64,000 bases of DNA from an uncultured Shimia sp. (GTDB taxonomy: Bacteria; Pseudomonadota; Alphaproteobacteria; Rhodobacterales; Rhodobacteraceae): the NCBI RefSeq assembly GCF_947493595.1, contig NZ_CANLRL010000003.1:248001-312000 (forward strand), written 5' to 3'. Below the pieces are notes generated by a model. The model saw only the letters and a program-made list of their open reading frames with translations, had not been told where the DNA came from and did not search any database. Made by a program: the position numbers and the translations under genes. Below, piece after piece: positions 8,090 to 17,092 of the stretch (the stretch's first letter is position 1; the number at the start of each line of letters is the position of its first letter).

Positions 8090-8563
8090 TCAGAACGGCT
8101 GCGGTATGGCTGAGGCATGACCCGTAACGTGGTCGTTGAGCCCCCGGAGGTTGCCGTTTAGCACCTTGCGCAATTGCGGCTTCATCAGGATAGCGCCCAT
8201 GAGCCAGCCAAGCGGGCCGAACTTCGGCTGATAGTCGATGCTCCAATGGACGTTGGTTTTTCCGGCGCTTGTTGGGGTTAAGCGAATCTCGGCTTGTGCG
8301 GTCTTGAATGGAATTTTGCCCATCTCAAGCATGGCAGCGCGGTAGCCAAGCCCCTCGTTCCAGGTGATGGCCTCTTCGACCAGGGAGGTGCCGTTTGGGA
8401 AGTGGCAGCGGCGTTTGGCGCCAAGACCGGTGGTGTTTTCTGAGAGAACGTCCACTTTCACAACCTCCGGCGCAATGACATCTATCGCCATATAATCTGC
8501 CAAGGCCGCCCAGACAGTGGCTGGTGCAGCGGAGATGGTTCGGGTGCTTTGGACGTGCAACAT
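8090..8563 (-). CDS. SRPBCC-family (START-like) protein
   Basis: A 157-residue protein of the SRPBCC/polyketide cyclase superfamily, a helix-grip fold that holds a hydrophobic ligand. The start RTISAAPATVWAALADY and the strand MGKIPFKTAQAEIRLTPT fit the fold. It has no signal peptide, so it is likely cytoplasmic. The ligand is unknown. It is divergent from a WYL regulator across a 98-base region with a perfect dyad, so that regulator probably controls it. Confidence 0.8.
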   Translation of the reverse strand: MLHVQSTRTISAAPATVWAALADYMAIDVIAPEVVKVDVLSENTTGLGAKRRCHFPNGTSLVEEAITWNEGLGYRAAMLEMGKIPFKTAQAEIRLTPTSAGKTNVHWSIDYQPKFGPLGWLMGAILMKPQLRKVLNGNLRGLNDHVTGHASAIPQPF

Positions 8564-8617
8564 TTGGTAGGTCTCTTTCAGAATAAGTAAATGTGTCGAG
8601 ATTGGTCTAAGGTTGCC

Positions 8618-8641
8618 CTGCTGACAGCGTTATGTCAGCAG
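8618..8641. promoter_or_regulatory. Operator-like dyad in the SRPBCC/WYL divergent region
   Basis: CTGCTGACA, six bases and TGTCAGCAG form a perfect 9-bp inverted repeat. It sits 21 bases before the regulator start and 55 bases before the SRPBCC start, where one bound dimer could control both. The adjacent WYL protein is the natural candidate to bind it. Confidence 0.6.
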
Positions 8642-8661
8642 TGTGGCAGCAGGGGTGAAAA

Positions 8662-9357
8662 ATGCGTCGCACGGAACGGCTATTCCAGATTATCCAAGTT
8701 TTGCGCGCGGCCCGTGGACCGGTGACAGGGCGGGAGCTGGCTGACGAATTGGAAGTCTCCCTGCGCACGCTCTATCGCGATATGGCGGAGTTGATTGCGC
8801 AGCGGGTGCCCATCACTGGCGAGGCCGGGATGGGGTATGTTCTGGATGAGGGCTATGACATGCCACCCCTGATGTTGAAGGCGGATGAGTTGGAAGCAGC
8901 CGTGTTGGGCGCGGGTCTGGTGGCGGGGCAGGCGGATCCAACCTTGGCGCGGGCGGCACGAGATTTGGTAGTCAAGCTGACCGAGGCGATCCCCGAAGAG
9001 CTACGGCCGGTGGTGCTGGATGCCAGTTCGCGGGCGATTGTTGCCAAAGGTCCAAAGGCGGAACGGTTTGACGGGGCGCGGCTGCGAGTTGCCATTCGAG
9101 AACGGTTCAAGCTGCGGGTTGTTTATCGGGATGGCGGAGGACGTGAGAGCAGTCGCGTAATCTGGCCCCTGTTGATCGCCTATTTCGTCGGCGATCGGTT
9201 TATTGTGGCCTGGTGTGAGACGCGGCAGGACTATCGCCATTTCCGCACAGATCGGGTTGCCGCGTTGGACGTGTTGAATGAGGTTTACTCGGGACGGCGT
9301 GCAGAGTTGATCAAGGGCTGGGAGGAGCTGATGGCGAAGCGGAAAGGGGCGCCTTGA
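8662..9357 (+). CDS. YafY-type HTH/WYL transcriptional regulator
   Basis: A 231-residue regulator. An N-terminal HTH_11 winged helix (RTERLFQIIQVLRAARGPVT then GRELADELEVSLRTLYRDMA) is followed by a WYL ligand-sensing domain around residues 135-205. The WYL domain is recognised by VYRDGGGRESSRVIWPLLIA and YRHFRTDRV. Members of this family bind small ligands or nucleic acids and often repress a divergent gene. The dyad in its own upstream region supports autoregulation and control of the SRPBCC gene. Confidence 0.88.
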   Translation: MRRTERLFQIIQVLRAARGPVTGRELADELEVSLRTLYRDMAELIAQRVPITGEAGMGYVLDEGYDMPPLMLKADELEAAVLGAGLVAGQADPTLARAARDLVVKLTEAIPEELRPVVLDASSRAIVAKGPKAERFDGARLRVAIRERFKLRVVYRDGGGRESSRVIWPLLIAYFVGDRFIVAWCETRQDYRHFRTDRVAALDVLNEVYSGRRAELIKGWEELMAKRKGAP

Positions 9358-9496
9358 GGCTTTTCCTTTTTGGCTATCGATCCTCGCGACAGCTGCTCAC
9401 AATATCCAGAAATTCGGGCAAAATGATCGCAAAGCTTTGTTATGCCTTTGTGTGGGGCGCGTCGCCTCGACAAGACCTTCATAAGGAGCGCTTTTG

Positions 9497-10621
9497 ATGC
9501 TGGATCTCACATCGTTTCGCCGCGACATACATAGCCACCCTGAGGCGGGATTTGATCTGGAGCGCACGCCGCGCCTGATCGGAGACTTATTAGAAGGCGC
9601 AGGTCTTGAAGTTGTGCAAGGCGTCGGGCGCTGCGGTGTTGTGGCCACCCTGAAGCGGGGGCCGGATGAAACGGCAATTGGCTTGCGGGCTGATATGGAC
9701 GCGCTCCCGATCCAGGAAGCTAATGGCTTCTCTTACCGGTCAAAGCAGGATGGGCTTTTCCATGGATGTGGGCATGACGGGCACAGCACCATGTTGCTCG
9801 GAGCGGCGCTCAAGTTGGCGGAGGATTCGACGCTAAAGCGAACCGTGCACTTTATCTTTCAGCCGGATGAGGAAAACGGTAACGGCGCTGCCGCGATGAT
9901 TGCGGACGGTTTGTTTGAGCGGTTTCCCATGGCGGCGATTTATGGACTGCACAACATGCCGGGCATGGCGCTTGGGCATTTTGCCACGCAATCCGGACCG
10001 TTTTGTGCGTTTGAAGATAATTTTGAGATCACAATTGAGGGCCAGGGCGGACATGCTTCAATGCCCGAGAAAGGGGTTGATCCGATTGTGGCTGGCTCAG
10101 CCATCGTGATGCAGTTGCAGTCCATCATCTCGCGCAATGTGCCGCCGCGCGATCATGCGGTTGTTTCCGTTACAGAGTTTGTGACCGATGGGGGCCGCAA
10201 TATTCTGCCCAGCAATGTGACCTTGCGCGGCGATTGCCGGGGGTTTTCGCAGGAGGTTTCCCAAACCATTAAGAGCCGCATGCGTGCAATCGTGGAAGGG
10301 GTTTGTACTGCTCAGGGAGCAAAGGGGCAGGTTTCTTATTCGACCTCTTTCCGGCCCTTGGTGAATGACGGGCGTGCCACTGAAAGTATTGCTGCGGCGG
10401 CGCGTAGCGTCGGGACGGTTGATGCAACTTACGGACGGGTTGGGTTTTCTGAGGACTTTGCGGAGTTCCTGTCTCATAGACCAGGGGCCTTCATTTTGAT
10501 GGGCAATGGGCTCGGCGGGAACAATGCCATGCCGCTGCACAATCCGTCGTATGATTTTAATGATGACGCCATTGCGCATGGTGTGAACTATTGGGTTCGG
10601 CTGGCGCATCAAGGGCTATAG
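9497..10621 (+). CDS. M20-family amidohydrolase (IAA-amino acid/hippurate hydrolase type)
   Basis: A 374-residue zinc-dependent amidohydrolase of the M20D class, which cleaves N-acyl amino acids and related amides. Metal-binding and catalytic motifs are present: RDIHSHPEAGFD, HGCGHDGHSTMLLGAA, QPDEENGNGAAAMI and GLHNMPGM. The ATG at 9497 is preferred to the TTG three bases earlier, with ATAAGGAG as ribosome site. It is the last unrelated gene before the rplO block. The substrate cannot be assigned. Confidence 0.9.
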   Translation: MLDLTSFRRDIHSHPEAGFDLERTPRLIGDLLEGAGLEVVQGVGRCGVVATLKRGPDETAIGLRADMDALPIQEANGFSYRSKQDGLFHGCGHDGHSTMLLGAALKLAEDSTLKRTVHFIFQPDEENGNGAAAMIADGLFERFPMAAIYGLHNMPGMALGHFATQSGPFCAFEDNFEITIEGQGGHASMPEKGVDPIVAGSAIVMQLQSIISRNVPPRDHAVVSVTEFVTDGGRNILPSNVTLRGDCRGFSQEVSQTIKSRMRAIVEGVCTAQGAKGQVSYSTSFRPLVNDGRATESIAAAARSVGTVDATYGRVGFSEDFAEFLSHRPGAFILMGNGLGGNNAMPLHNPSYDFNDDAIAHGVNYWVRLAHQGL

Positions 10622-10650
10622 TTGCCACCCAAAACTACACATCTTCCACA

Positions 10651-10679
10651 TTGCAAACCCTCCCCCAAGGGTCTATACG
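10651..10679 (+). promoter_or_regulatory. Sigma-70-type promoter for rplO
   Basis: TTGCAA at 10651-10656 and TATACG at 10674-10679 are separated by a 17-base, mostly C spacer. It lies 97 bases before the rplO ATG, and its layout matches the rpmC promoter. Confidence 0.6.
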
Positions 10680-10776
10680 CCCCCGGTGGCGCTTTGCGTC
10701 ATGAGAATCAAAACCAAGAAAAGCCGTGTTTGGCCCGAAGACGCTTCGTGGGTCAGTTCCGGCAAGGAGAAGCGAT

Positions 10777-11250
10777 ATGAAACTGCACGAACTGAGCGAC
10801 AATCCTGGCGCAACCAAAAAACGCATGCGCGTTGGCCGTGGCCCTGGCTCCGGCAAGGGTAAAATGGGTGGCCGTGGTATCAAAGGTCAAAAGTCCCGTT
10901 CGGGTGTGGCGATCAACGGCTACGAAGGTGGCCAGATGCCATTGTACCAGCGTCTGCCAAAGCGTGGCTTCAACAAGCCAAACCGCAAGGCATTTGCTGT
11001 GATCAACCTGGGCCTGATCCAAAAATTTGTTGATGAGAAAAAACTGGACGCCTCTGCTGCGATCACCGAAGACGCGCTGATCGCGTCCGGTCTGGTGCGT
11101 CGCAAAAAAGACGGCATCCGTGTTCTGGCAAAAGGCGAAGTTTCCGCCAAGCTGAACATCGAAGTGACTGGCGCTTCCAAAGCTGCTGTTGAAGCAGTTG
11201 AAAAAGCGGGTGGCTCTCTGACAGTCAAATCCGCGCCAGCGGCTGAATAA
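10777..11250 (+). CDS. rplO: 50S ribosomal protein L15
   Basis: A 157-residue protein that binds 23S rRNA late in 50S assembly. [20 protein letters not shown] and the glycine-rich [20 protein letters not shown] are diagnostic. The start at 10777 has a GGCAAGGAGAAG ribosome site, though the frame runs 51 bases further upstream. A hairpin with a T-run follows before secY, so the amount of secY message may be set by partial termination. Confidence 0.97.
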   Translation: MKLHELSDNPGATKKRMRVGRGPGSGKGKMGGRGIKGQKSRSGVAINGYEGGQMPLYQRLPKRGFNKPNRKAFAVINLGLIQKFVDEKKLDASAAITEDALIASGLVRRKKDGIRVLAKGEVSAKLNIEVTGASKAAVEAVEKAGGSLTVKSAPAAE

Positions 11251-11300
11251 GAGGTTGTGAGCGGGCGGATGTCCGCTTACATATCCTTCCAAGTTTTCCT

Positions 11301-11339
11301 AACGCCGCCAAACCGGAAAACGGTTCTGGCGGCGTTTTT
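11301..11339 (+). terminator. Terminator or attenuator between rplO and secY
   Basis: AACGCCGCCA plus AACCG pair with CGGTT plus TGGCGGCGTT. This gives a 15-bp stem with a single bulged base and a 5-base loop, followed by TTTTTA. Because secY begins only 20 bases later, read-through must occur or secY must have its own promoter, which I do not see. Confidence 0.75.
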
Positions 11340-11358
11340 AGTCTAAGAGAGATCCTAA

Positions 11359-12723
11359 ATGGTATCTGCAGCAGAGCAAATGGCGGCCAACACCAGCTGG
11401 TCCGCACTTGGAAAAGCCACCGATCTGCGCAATCGCATCCTGTTCACATTAGGTTTGTTGATTGTGTATCGCCTTGGCACATGGATTCCGGTTCCGGGCA
11501 TCGACGGTGTTGCCCTCCGTGAGTTTATGGAAGAGGCCGGCGCAGGCATTGGCGGCATCCTGTCCATGTTCACCGGCGGTGCGCTGGGACGGATGGGCAT
11601 CTTCGCTCTGGGCATCATGCCGTATATCTCTGCGAGCATTATTGTTCAGCTCTTGGGCTCTATGGTTCCGGCACTGGAACAGCTTAAGAAAGAAGGCGAA
11701 CAAGGCCGCAAAAAGATGAACCAATACACCCGCTATGGCACGGTGGCATTGGCAACGCTGCAGGCCTATGGCCTTGCCGTCAGCTTGGAGGCCGGTGAGC
11801 TGGTCACCGATCCGGGCCTGTTCTTCCGCTTCAGCTGTCTTGTGACGCTGGTGGGCGGCACCATGTTCCTGATGTGGCTGGGTGAACAGATCACCGCACG
11901 CGGCATCGGCAACGGCATCTCCCTGATCATCTTCGTTGGCATCGTGGCCGAACTTCCCGCCGCGCTGGCACAGTTCTTTGTTTCCGGTCGCACCGGTGCG
12001 ATCAGCGAAGCGGTGATTGTTGCGGTGATTGTGATGGTGATTGCTACCATCGCCTTTGTGGTCTTCATGGAGCGGGCGCTGCGTAAGATCCACATCCAAT
12101 ACCCGCGTCGCCAAGTTGGTATGAAAGTATATGACGGCGGCTCCTCTCACCTGCCGGTGAAAGTGAACCCAGCGGGCGTGATCCCGGCGATTTTCGCAAG
12201 TTCCCTGCTGCTGCTGCCAACCACCATCGCGACCTTCTCCGGTAGCCAAACCGGCCCAATCATGTCGACCCTGCTGGCCTACTTCGGTCCGGGACAGCCG
12301 CTGTACCTGCTGTTCTTCGTGTCCATGATTGTGTTCTTTGCCTACTTCTACACCTTCAACGTCAGCTTCAAACCTGACGATGTGGCCGACAACCTTAAGA
12401 ACCAGAACGGCTTTGTGCCAGGCATCCGCCCGGGCAAGCGCACCGCAGAATACCTTGAATATGTGGTCAACCGTATCCTGGTTCTGGGTTCTGCATATCT
12501 TGCGGCAGTTTGTCTCCTTCCGGAGATCCTGCGTGGACAGTTTGCGATCCCGTTCTACTTTGGCGGCACCTCGGTTCTGATTGTGGTCTCCGTGACCATG
12601 GACACCATCCAGCAAGTTCAGAACCATCTGCTGGCGCACCAGTACGAAGGGCTTATTGAAAAGTCCCAGCTGTCTGGTAAAGGCCGGAACAAACGCAAAC
12701 GCAAAGGACCTGCTCGTCGATGA
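11359..12723 (+). CDS. secY: SecYEG translocon subunit SecY
   Basis: A 454-residue integral membrane protein forming the protein-conducting channel with SecE and SecG. About ten membrane helices are visible. The plug region near [15 protein letters not shown], the [16 protein letters not shown] segment and the cytoplasmic [19 protein letters not shown] loop are typical. The basic tail [11 protein letters not shown] is in place. It overlaps adk by four bases (ATGA), so the two are translationally coupled. Confidence 0.97.
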   Translation: MVSAAEQMAANTSWSALGKATDLRNRILFTLGLLIVYRLGTWIPVPGIDGVALREFMEEAGAGIGGILSMFTGGALGRMGIFALGIMPYISASIIVQLLGSMVPALEQLKKEGEQGRKKMNQYTRYGTVALATLQAYGLAVSLEAGELVTDPGLFFRFSCLVTLVGGTMFLMWLGEQITARGIGNGISLIIFVGIVAELPAALAQFFVSGRTGAISEAVIVAVIVMVIATIAFVVFMERALRKIHIQYPRRQVGMKVYDGGSSHLPVKVNPAGVIPAIFASSLLLLPTTIATFSGSQTGPIMSTLLAYFGPGQPLYLLFFVSMIVFFAYFYTFNVSFKPDDVADNLKNQNGFVPGIRPGKRTAEYLEYVVNRILVLGSAYLAAVCLLPEILRGQFAIPFYFGGTSVLIVVSVTMDTIQQVQNHLLAHQYEGLIEKSQLSGKGRNKRKRKGPARR

Positions 12724-13295
12724 ACATTATTCTGCTTGGCCCGCCCGGTGCCGGTAAAGGAACCCAGGCTGGCCGTCTCGTAGAGAAGCGCGACATGATC
12801 CAGCTTTCTACGGGCGACATGCTGCGCGCCGCCAAAACCTCCGGTACGGAGATGGGCAAGAAGGTTGCCGAGGTCATGGACCGTGGTGAGCTGGTCACCG
12901 ATGAGATCGTGATTGGCCTGATCCGCGAGCAGCTGGAAGGCGACAAAAAGGGCGGTTTCATCTTTGACGGCTTCCCGCGCACCTTGGCGCAAGCAGATGC
13001 ATTGGCAGAGCTTTTGGCAGACTGTGGCGAAAAGCTCGACGCCGTGATTGAGATGCAGGTGAACGATGAGGTTCTGGTGGAACGCATCGTGGGCCGCGCC
13101 AAAGAGGCAGTCGCCAACGGTGGCGAGGCCCGTGCGGATGACAATGCAGAAAGCCTGAAAGTTCGCCTGATGGCGTATTACAAGCAGACCGCGCCACTCA
13201 TTGGTTACTACCATGCCAAAGGCAACCTGACCTCGATTGATGGTCTGGCCTCGATGGATGAGGTTGAGGCCTCTGTGGCAGGCGTTTTGGGTTAA
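12720..13295 (+). CDS. adk: Adenylate kinase (short type)
   Basis: A 191-residue kinase that converts AMP and ATP to two ADP. The P-loop [10 protein letters not shown] is at residues 7-16, and the AMP site [14 protein letters not shown] and the Arg-Ala-Asp-Asp-Asn hinge are visible. It lacks the roughly 25-residue LID insertion of the long bacterial form and has no zinc cysteines, so it is the short variant. The secY-adk pairing is conserved in bacteria. Confidence 0.96.
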   Translation: MNIILLGPPGAGKGTQAGRLVEKRDMIQLSTGDMLRAAKTSGTEMGKKVAEVMDRGELVTDEIVIGLIREQLEGDKKGGFIFDGFPRTLAQADALAELLADCGEKLDAVIEMQVNDEVLVERIVGRAKEAVANGGEARADDNAESLKVRLMAYYKQTAPLIGYYHAKGNLTSIDGLASMDEVEASVAGVLG

Positions 13296-13319
13296 GCCGA
13301 GCTTTTGAGAATTTGAGAA

Positions 13320-13346
13320 CGGAGCGCCTTTGGGCGCTCCGTTTTG
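13320..13346 (+). terminator. Rho-independent terminator after adk
   Basis: CGGAGCGCC and GGCGCTCCG form a 9-bp stem with a TTT(G) loop, followed by TTTTG. It lies between adk and the convergent outer-membrane gene and ends the rplO-secY-adk unit. Confidence 0.8.
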
Positions 13347-13355
13347 TTTTGGGAC

Positions 13356-14030
13356 TTAGAACGAGACACGTACGCCGTAGCTGATTCGGTCGATGTCCAG
13401 ACTGTTGGCATTCACCCGACCGGTACCACCGGCGACTTCGGGCAGGCCGTTGAAATTTACGTCTGTGACCTTGGTGTAATCGGCAAAGAGAGACACGCGG
13501 TCATTCACGGCATACAGCGCACCAAGGCCAAGAGAGACCCCACCTTCGGTAAAACCGGCATCGCGCGTGGGCGGCGCGAAGGTGTAGGAATTGTGCACGT
13601 CAAAATCCAGCTGGGTGTAGCCGACGTGGCCGTAAAGGCTGAACTTTTGGGTCACATTCACGCCGCCAATGAGGCGGGCGCCGTAGCTTGAGTTCAGATT
13701 GATGTCTGTGCCCAAGACTCCGACAATGTTACGCGTGCTGGCGTTTTCATGGTTATAGAATGCCTCGCCACCAACAAAGTAATTGTTGTTGGTGAAGTTG
13801 TGGTGATAGCCCACGGCCAGACCGATGCTGGCGTCATCGGATTGCACGTGTGAAATGCCTGCGGAGTCCGGCACGGGCAATCCGGCGGTGGCCTCGTTAC
13901 GTTCCAGCGTGTGGCCAAGTGAAGTCAGGCCGATATTGCCGCTGACATAGAAACCTTCGGCCATAACAGGTGCCGAGGCAAAGGCGGTAAGGGCGGTGGC
14001 GGCGGCCACCACAGCGGGGATGTGTTTCAT
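13356..14030 (-). CDS. Outer-membrane beta-barrel protein (OmpW/Omp25-like)
   Basis: A 224-residue protein with a Sec signal peptide (residues 1-24, cleavage after VMA). Alternating hydrophobic strands follow and the last residue is Phe (SYGVRVSF), the usual C-terminal signal for the barrel assembly machinery. Segments such as FSLYGHVGYTQLDFDV and LYAVNDRVSLFADYTKV look like those of small eight-strand porin-like proteins. Its cargo is unknown. It interrupts the ribosomal cluster between adk and rpsM. Confidence 0.82.
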   Translation of the reverse strand: MKHIPAVVAAATALTAFASAPVMAEGFYVSGNIGLTSLGHTLERNEATAGLPVPDSAGISHVQSDDASIGLAVGYHHNFTNNNYFVGGEAFYNHENASTRNIVGVLGTDINLNSSYGARLIGGVNVTQKFSLYGHVGYTQLDFDVHNSYTFAPPTRDAGFTEGGVSLGLGALYAVNDRVSLFADYTKVTDVNFNGLPEVAGGTGRVNANSLDIDRISYGVRVSF

Positions 14031-14288
14031 GTTTGTCTCCAGAAGTGTCTGTGCGGGGACAACTTCCGCGAGGGTGCTAGAAATGGAAAATCAACTGCAA
14101 TCACAGCGGCGCGGAGAAACGTGTGTGACTTGACAGGTATTTGAGTTGCGACACCCGCGTTTTGACATTGATGTGAGGGTTCAGGTGGTGCGAGAATTTT
14201 CTGCACTCGACACGTATGGAACGCGTTGTTAGACCGCCGCAGTGATTTGAAGCGCTGTAGTGCGCGCGAGGGCTTGGATTGAAGTCCC

Positions 14289-14317
14289 TTGACACCCCCT
14301 GCAATCCCCCCTATTTC
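14289..14317 (+). promoter_or_regulatory. Sigma-70-type promoter for rpsM
   Basis: TTGACA at 14289-14294 and TATTTC at 14312-14317 are separated by a 17-base C-rich spacer. The -35 is perfect and the -10 is moderate. A leader of about 150 bases follows. The 445-base stretch 14031-14475 holds this promoter, the omp promoter region and leader hairpins, with no gene seen. Confidence 0.55.
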
Positions 14318-14433
14318 ACCCCATCTCTTAACGGAGAATCAATTCTTTGCGCGTGGGTCGCACCCATGTTGCAAGACCACCTGATCAGCTGAGGCCCGGC
14401 CGCACATCGCGTCGGGCTTACGTTGTGAAAAAA

Positions 14434-14453
14434 GGTTCCGGAGCTACGGAACC
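14434..14453 (+). promoter_or_regulatory. Leader hairpin before rpsM
   Basis: GGTTCCG, six bases and CGGAACC form a perfect 7-bp hairpin 22 bases before the rpsM GTG, next to its ribosome site AAAGGAAAG. It could be part of an autoregulatory leader of the alpha operon. That is inference from position only. Confidence 0.4.
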
Positions 14454-14475
14454 GCAACGAAAAGGAAAGTGACAC

Positions 14476-14844
14476 GTGGCACGTATTGCCGGCGTAAACA
14501 TCCCGACCCACAAACGGGTCCCGATCGCCCTGACTTACATCACTGGTATTGGCCCAGCATCCGCAAAAGAAATCTGCGAAAGCGTGAAGATCGACGAAAC
14601 CCGTCGCATCAACGAGCTGTCTGACGCAGAAGTTCTGGCCATCCGTGAGCACATCGATGCGACCTACACCGTTGAAGGTGACTTGCGTCGTGAAGTGCAG
14701 ATGAACATCAAGCGTCTGATGGACCTTGGCTGCTACCGTGGCCTGCGCCACCGTCGCAACCTGCCGGTTCGCGGTCAGCGTACCCACACCAACGCTCGCA
14801 CACGCAAAGGCCCTGCGAAGGCCATTGCTGGTAAGAAGAAATAA
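14476..14844 (+). CDS. rpsM: 30S ribosomal protein S13
   Basis: A 122-residue protein of the 30S head that contacts the 50S subunit and P-site tRNA. The start [20 protein letters not shown] and the basic tail [20 protein letters not shown] are conserved. It begins with GTG, confirmed by an AAAGGAAAG ribosome site. It opens the alpha-type block rpsM-rpsK-rpoA-rplQ. Note that rpsD (S4) is not in this block. Confidence 0.97.
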   Translation: MARIAGVNIPTHKRVPIALTYITGIGPASAKEICESVKIDETRRINELSDAEVLAIREHIDATYTVEGDLRREVQMNIKRLMDLGCYRGLRHRRNLPVRGQRTHTNARTRKGPAKAIAGKKK

Positions 14845-14858
14845 GGGGGTCCTGATCG

Positions 14859-15248
14859 ATGGCACGCGAAAAGACTCGTACGAAGAAAAAAGAGCGTAAG
14901 AATATCGCCACTGGCGTTGCGCACGTGAACTCTTCGTTCAACAACACAAAAATCCTGATCTCCGACGTTCAGGGCAACGCAATTTCCTGGTCCTCTGCTG
15001 GCACCATGGGTTTCAAGGGCTCCCGTAAGTCCACCCCATATGCTGCTCAGATGGCTGCGGAAGATGCAGGCAAAAAAGCTCAGGACCACGGTGTTAAAAC
15101 ACTGGAAGTGGAAGTTCAGGGTCCGGGTTCCGGCCGTGAATCTGCACTGCGCGCTCTGGCTGCAATTGGTTTCAACATCACCTCCATCCGTGACGTGACA
15201 CCAATCGCCCACAACGGCTGCCGCCCACCAAAGCGCCGCCGCGTCTAA
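14859..15248 (+). CDS. rpsK: 30S ribosomal protein S11
   Basis: A 129-residue protein of the 30S platform near the Shine-Dalgarno helix. The [20 protein letters not shown] start region and the C-terminal [20 protein letters not shown] tail are diagnostic. It begins 14 bases after rpsM. A perfect hairpin lies in the spacer before rpoA. Confidence 0.97.
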   Translation: MAREKTRTKKKERKNIATGVAHVNSSFNNTKILISDVQGNAISWSSAGTMGFKGSRKSTPYAAQMAAEDAGKKAQDHGVKTLEVEVQGPGSGRESALRALAAIGFNITSIRDVTPIAHNGCRPPKRRRV

Positions 15249-15264
15249 GCGACATTTCTACTAC

Positions 15265-15293
15265 CTGGGGCCGCGTGATCCGCACGGCCCCAG
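15265..15293 (+). promoter_or_regulatory. Hairpin in the rpsK-rpoA spacer
   Basis: CTGGGGCCG, 11 bases and CGGCCCCAG form a perfect 9-bp hairpin shortly after rpsK. It is followed by a mixed tract rather than a T-run, which suggests processing or attenuation rather than full termination. Confidence 0.5.
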
Positions 15294-15362
15294 TTCGTCA
15301 TTTTGAAACCTCGGGCGTCTGGTTCTTTTGGACATGGGAACGAGACAAGAATGGAGGGACGC

Positions 15363-16379
15363 ATGATCCACAAGAATTGGGCAGAATTGATCAAGCCTAC
15401 ACAGCTTGAAGTGAAGCCGGGCAATGACCCTGCGCGCCAAGCCACCGTTGTGGCCGAGCCGCTGGAGCGTGGTTTTGGTCTCACTCTGGGCAACGCGCTG
15501 CGCCGCGTTCTGATGAGCTCGCTGCAAGGCGCGGCCATCACCAGCGTACAGATCGACAACGTATTGCACGAGTTCTCCAGCGTTGCTGGTGTACGCGAAG
15601 ACGTGACCGACATTATCCTGAACCTGAAGGGCGTGTCCCTGCGCATGGAAGTGGAAGGCCCTAAGCGTCTTTCGATCAATGCCAAAGGTCCAGGTGCTGT
15701 GACTGCCGGTGACATCTCCGACAGCGCGGGCATCGAGGTTCTGAACAAAGATCACGTGATCTGCCACCTTGACGATGGCGCCGACCTTTATGTCGAGCTG
15801 ACCGTCAACACCGGCAAAGGCTACGTGTCTGCGGACAAGAACAAGCCAGAAGATGCGCCAATTGGTCTTATTCCAATCGATGCGATCTACTCTCCGGTGA
15901 AGCGCGTGTCTTATGACGTGCAGCCTACCCGCGAAGGTCAGGTTCTGGACTATGACAAGCTGACCATGAAAATCGACACCGATGGCTCCATCACGCCGGA
16001 AGACGCCGTGGCTTATGCTGCGCGTATTCTGCAGGACCAGCTGTCGATCTTCGTGAACTTCGACGAGCCGGAAGCGGCAGGTCGTCAGGAAGAAGACGAT
16101 GGTCTCGAGTTCAACCCACTTCTGCTGAAGAAAGTGGACGAGCTGGAACTGTCTGTACGTTCTGCAAACTGCCTGAAAAACGACAACATCGTTTACATCG
16201 GCGATCTGATCCAGAAGACCGAAGCAGAGATGCTGCGTACGCCAAACTTCGGCCGCAAGTCTTTGAACGAGATCAAAGAAGTGCTGTCCGGCATGGGCCT
16301 GCACCTCGGCATGGACGTCGAGGACTGGCCACCAGACAACATCGAAGATCTGGCCAAGAAGTTCGAAGACAACTTTTAA
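15363..16379 (+). CDS. rpoA: DNA-directed RNA polymerase alpha subunit
   Basis: A 338-residue subunit that nucleates RNA polymerase assembly. The N-terminal dimerisation domain (about residues 1-230) carries [20 protein letters not shown]. The C-terminal domain (about 250-330), which touches UP elements and activators, carries [19 protein letters not shown] and [14 protein letters not shown] use the ATG at 15363 with its GGAGG ribosome site. An upstream in-frame start at 15303 would add 20 unusual residues. Confidence 0.97.
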   Translation: MIHKNWAELIKPTQLEVKPGNDPARQATVVAEPLERGFGLTLGNALRRVLMSSLQGAAITSVQIDNVLHEFSSVAGVREDVTDIILNLKGVSLRMEVEGPKRLSINAKGPGAVTAGDISDSAGIEVLNKDHVICHLDDGADLYVELTVNTGKGYVSADKNKPEDAPIGLIPIDAIYSPVKRVSYDVQPTREGQVLDYDKLTMKIDTDGSITPEDAVAYAARILQDQLSIFVNFDEPEAAGRQEEDDGLEFNPLLLKKVDELELSVRSANCLKNDNIVYIGDLIQKTEAEMLRTPNFGRKSLNEIKEVLSGMGLHLGMDVEDWPPDNIEDLAKKFEDNF

Positions 16380-16393
16380 GTCTTGATGATTTT

Positions 16394-16418
16394 GAGCGGG
16401 TCGCATAATGACCCGCTC
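16394..16418 (+). promoter_or_regulatory. Hairpin in the rpoA-rplQ spacer
   Basis: GAGCGGGTC, 7 bases and GACCCGCTC form a perfect 9-bp hairpin 15 bases after rpoA. It lacks a T-run. It is the fourth such hairpin in the long spacers of this ribosomal cluster. Confidence 0.5.
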
Positions 16419-16525
16419 ATTCAATGCCCGGACCTACCGGGGACGATCAGGGCACATGCCCCAAGGAGAGTGGCTGACACGCATCGGCTACCAGACAAAG
16501 CAAAAACGCACTTAGGAGAAATACA

Positions 16526-16945
16526 ATGCGTCACGCACGTGGTTACCGCCGCCTGAACCGTACTCATGAGCACCGCAAAGCCCTGTTTTCCAACATGGCC
16601 GGCTCGCTGATTGAGCACGAACAAATCAAAACCACCCTGCCAAAGGCCAAAGAACTGCGCCCGATCATCGAAAAGATGATCACGCTGGCCAAACGTGGTG
16701 ACCTGCACGCGCGCCGTCAGGCCGCTGCACGTCTGAAAGAAGACCAGTACGTTTCCAAACTGTTTGACGTTCTGGGCCCTCGCTACAAAGACCGTCAGGG
16801 TGGCTACGTCCGCATCATGAAAGCCGGTTTCCGTTATGGCGACATGGCACCGATGGCGATCATCGAATTTGTGGATCGCGACGTCGATGCAAAAGGCGCA
16901 GCCGACAAGGCTCGCGTGGCAGCTGAAGAAGCCGCCGAAGAATAA
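16526..16945 (+). CDS. rplQ: 50S ribosomal protein L17
   Basis: A 139-residue protein near the peptide exit. The start [20 protein letters not shown] and [20 protein letters not shown] are conserved. The acidic, alanine-rich C-terminal tail ([15 protein letters not shown]) is an extension often seen in alphaproteobacteria. It ends the ribosomal cluster and is followed by a terminator. Confidence 0.97.
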   Translation: MRHARGYRRLNRTHEHRKALFSNMAGSLIEHEQIKTTLPKAKELRPIIEKMITLAKRGDLHARRQAAARLKEDQYVSKLFDVLGPRYKDRQGGYVRIMKAGFRYGDMAPMAIIEFVDRDVDAKGAADKARVAAEEAAEE

Positions 16946-16973
16946 ATCTCCATCTGGATCAACCAGATGCCTG

Positions 16974-17005
16974 GACCCCTGCCAGAATGGCGGGGGTCTT
17001 TTTGT
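16974..17005 (+). terminator. Rho-independent terminator after rplQ
   Basis: GACCCCTGCC and GGCGGGGGTC form a 10-bp stem with one G-T pair, followed by TTTTTGTTTG. It closes the rpsM-rplQ unit. Confidence 0.85.
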
Positions 17006-17092
17006 TTGTCGTGTCGCCTGAGACATTCCGCCGCCTTTTGGATCCAATTGTCCGGTACTACCTCTTGAAAGAACTCAAAAGGTAGCGCGAAC

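Noticed and set aside
11449-12639. A 396-codon minus-strand frame opposite secY
   Set aside because: It is His- and Gln-rich, as expected from reverse reading of a membrane protein gene, and has no ribosome site.
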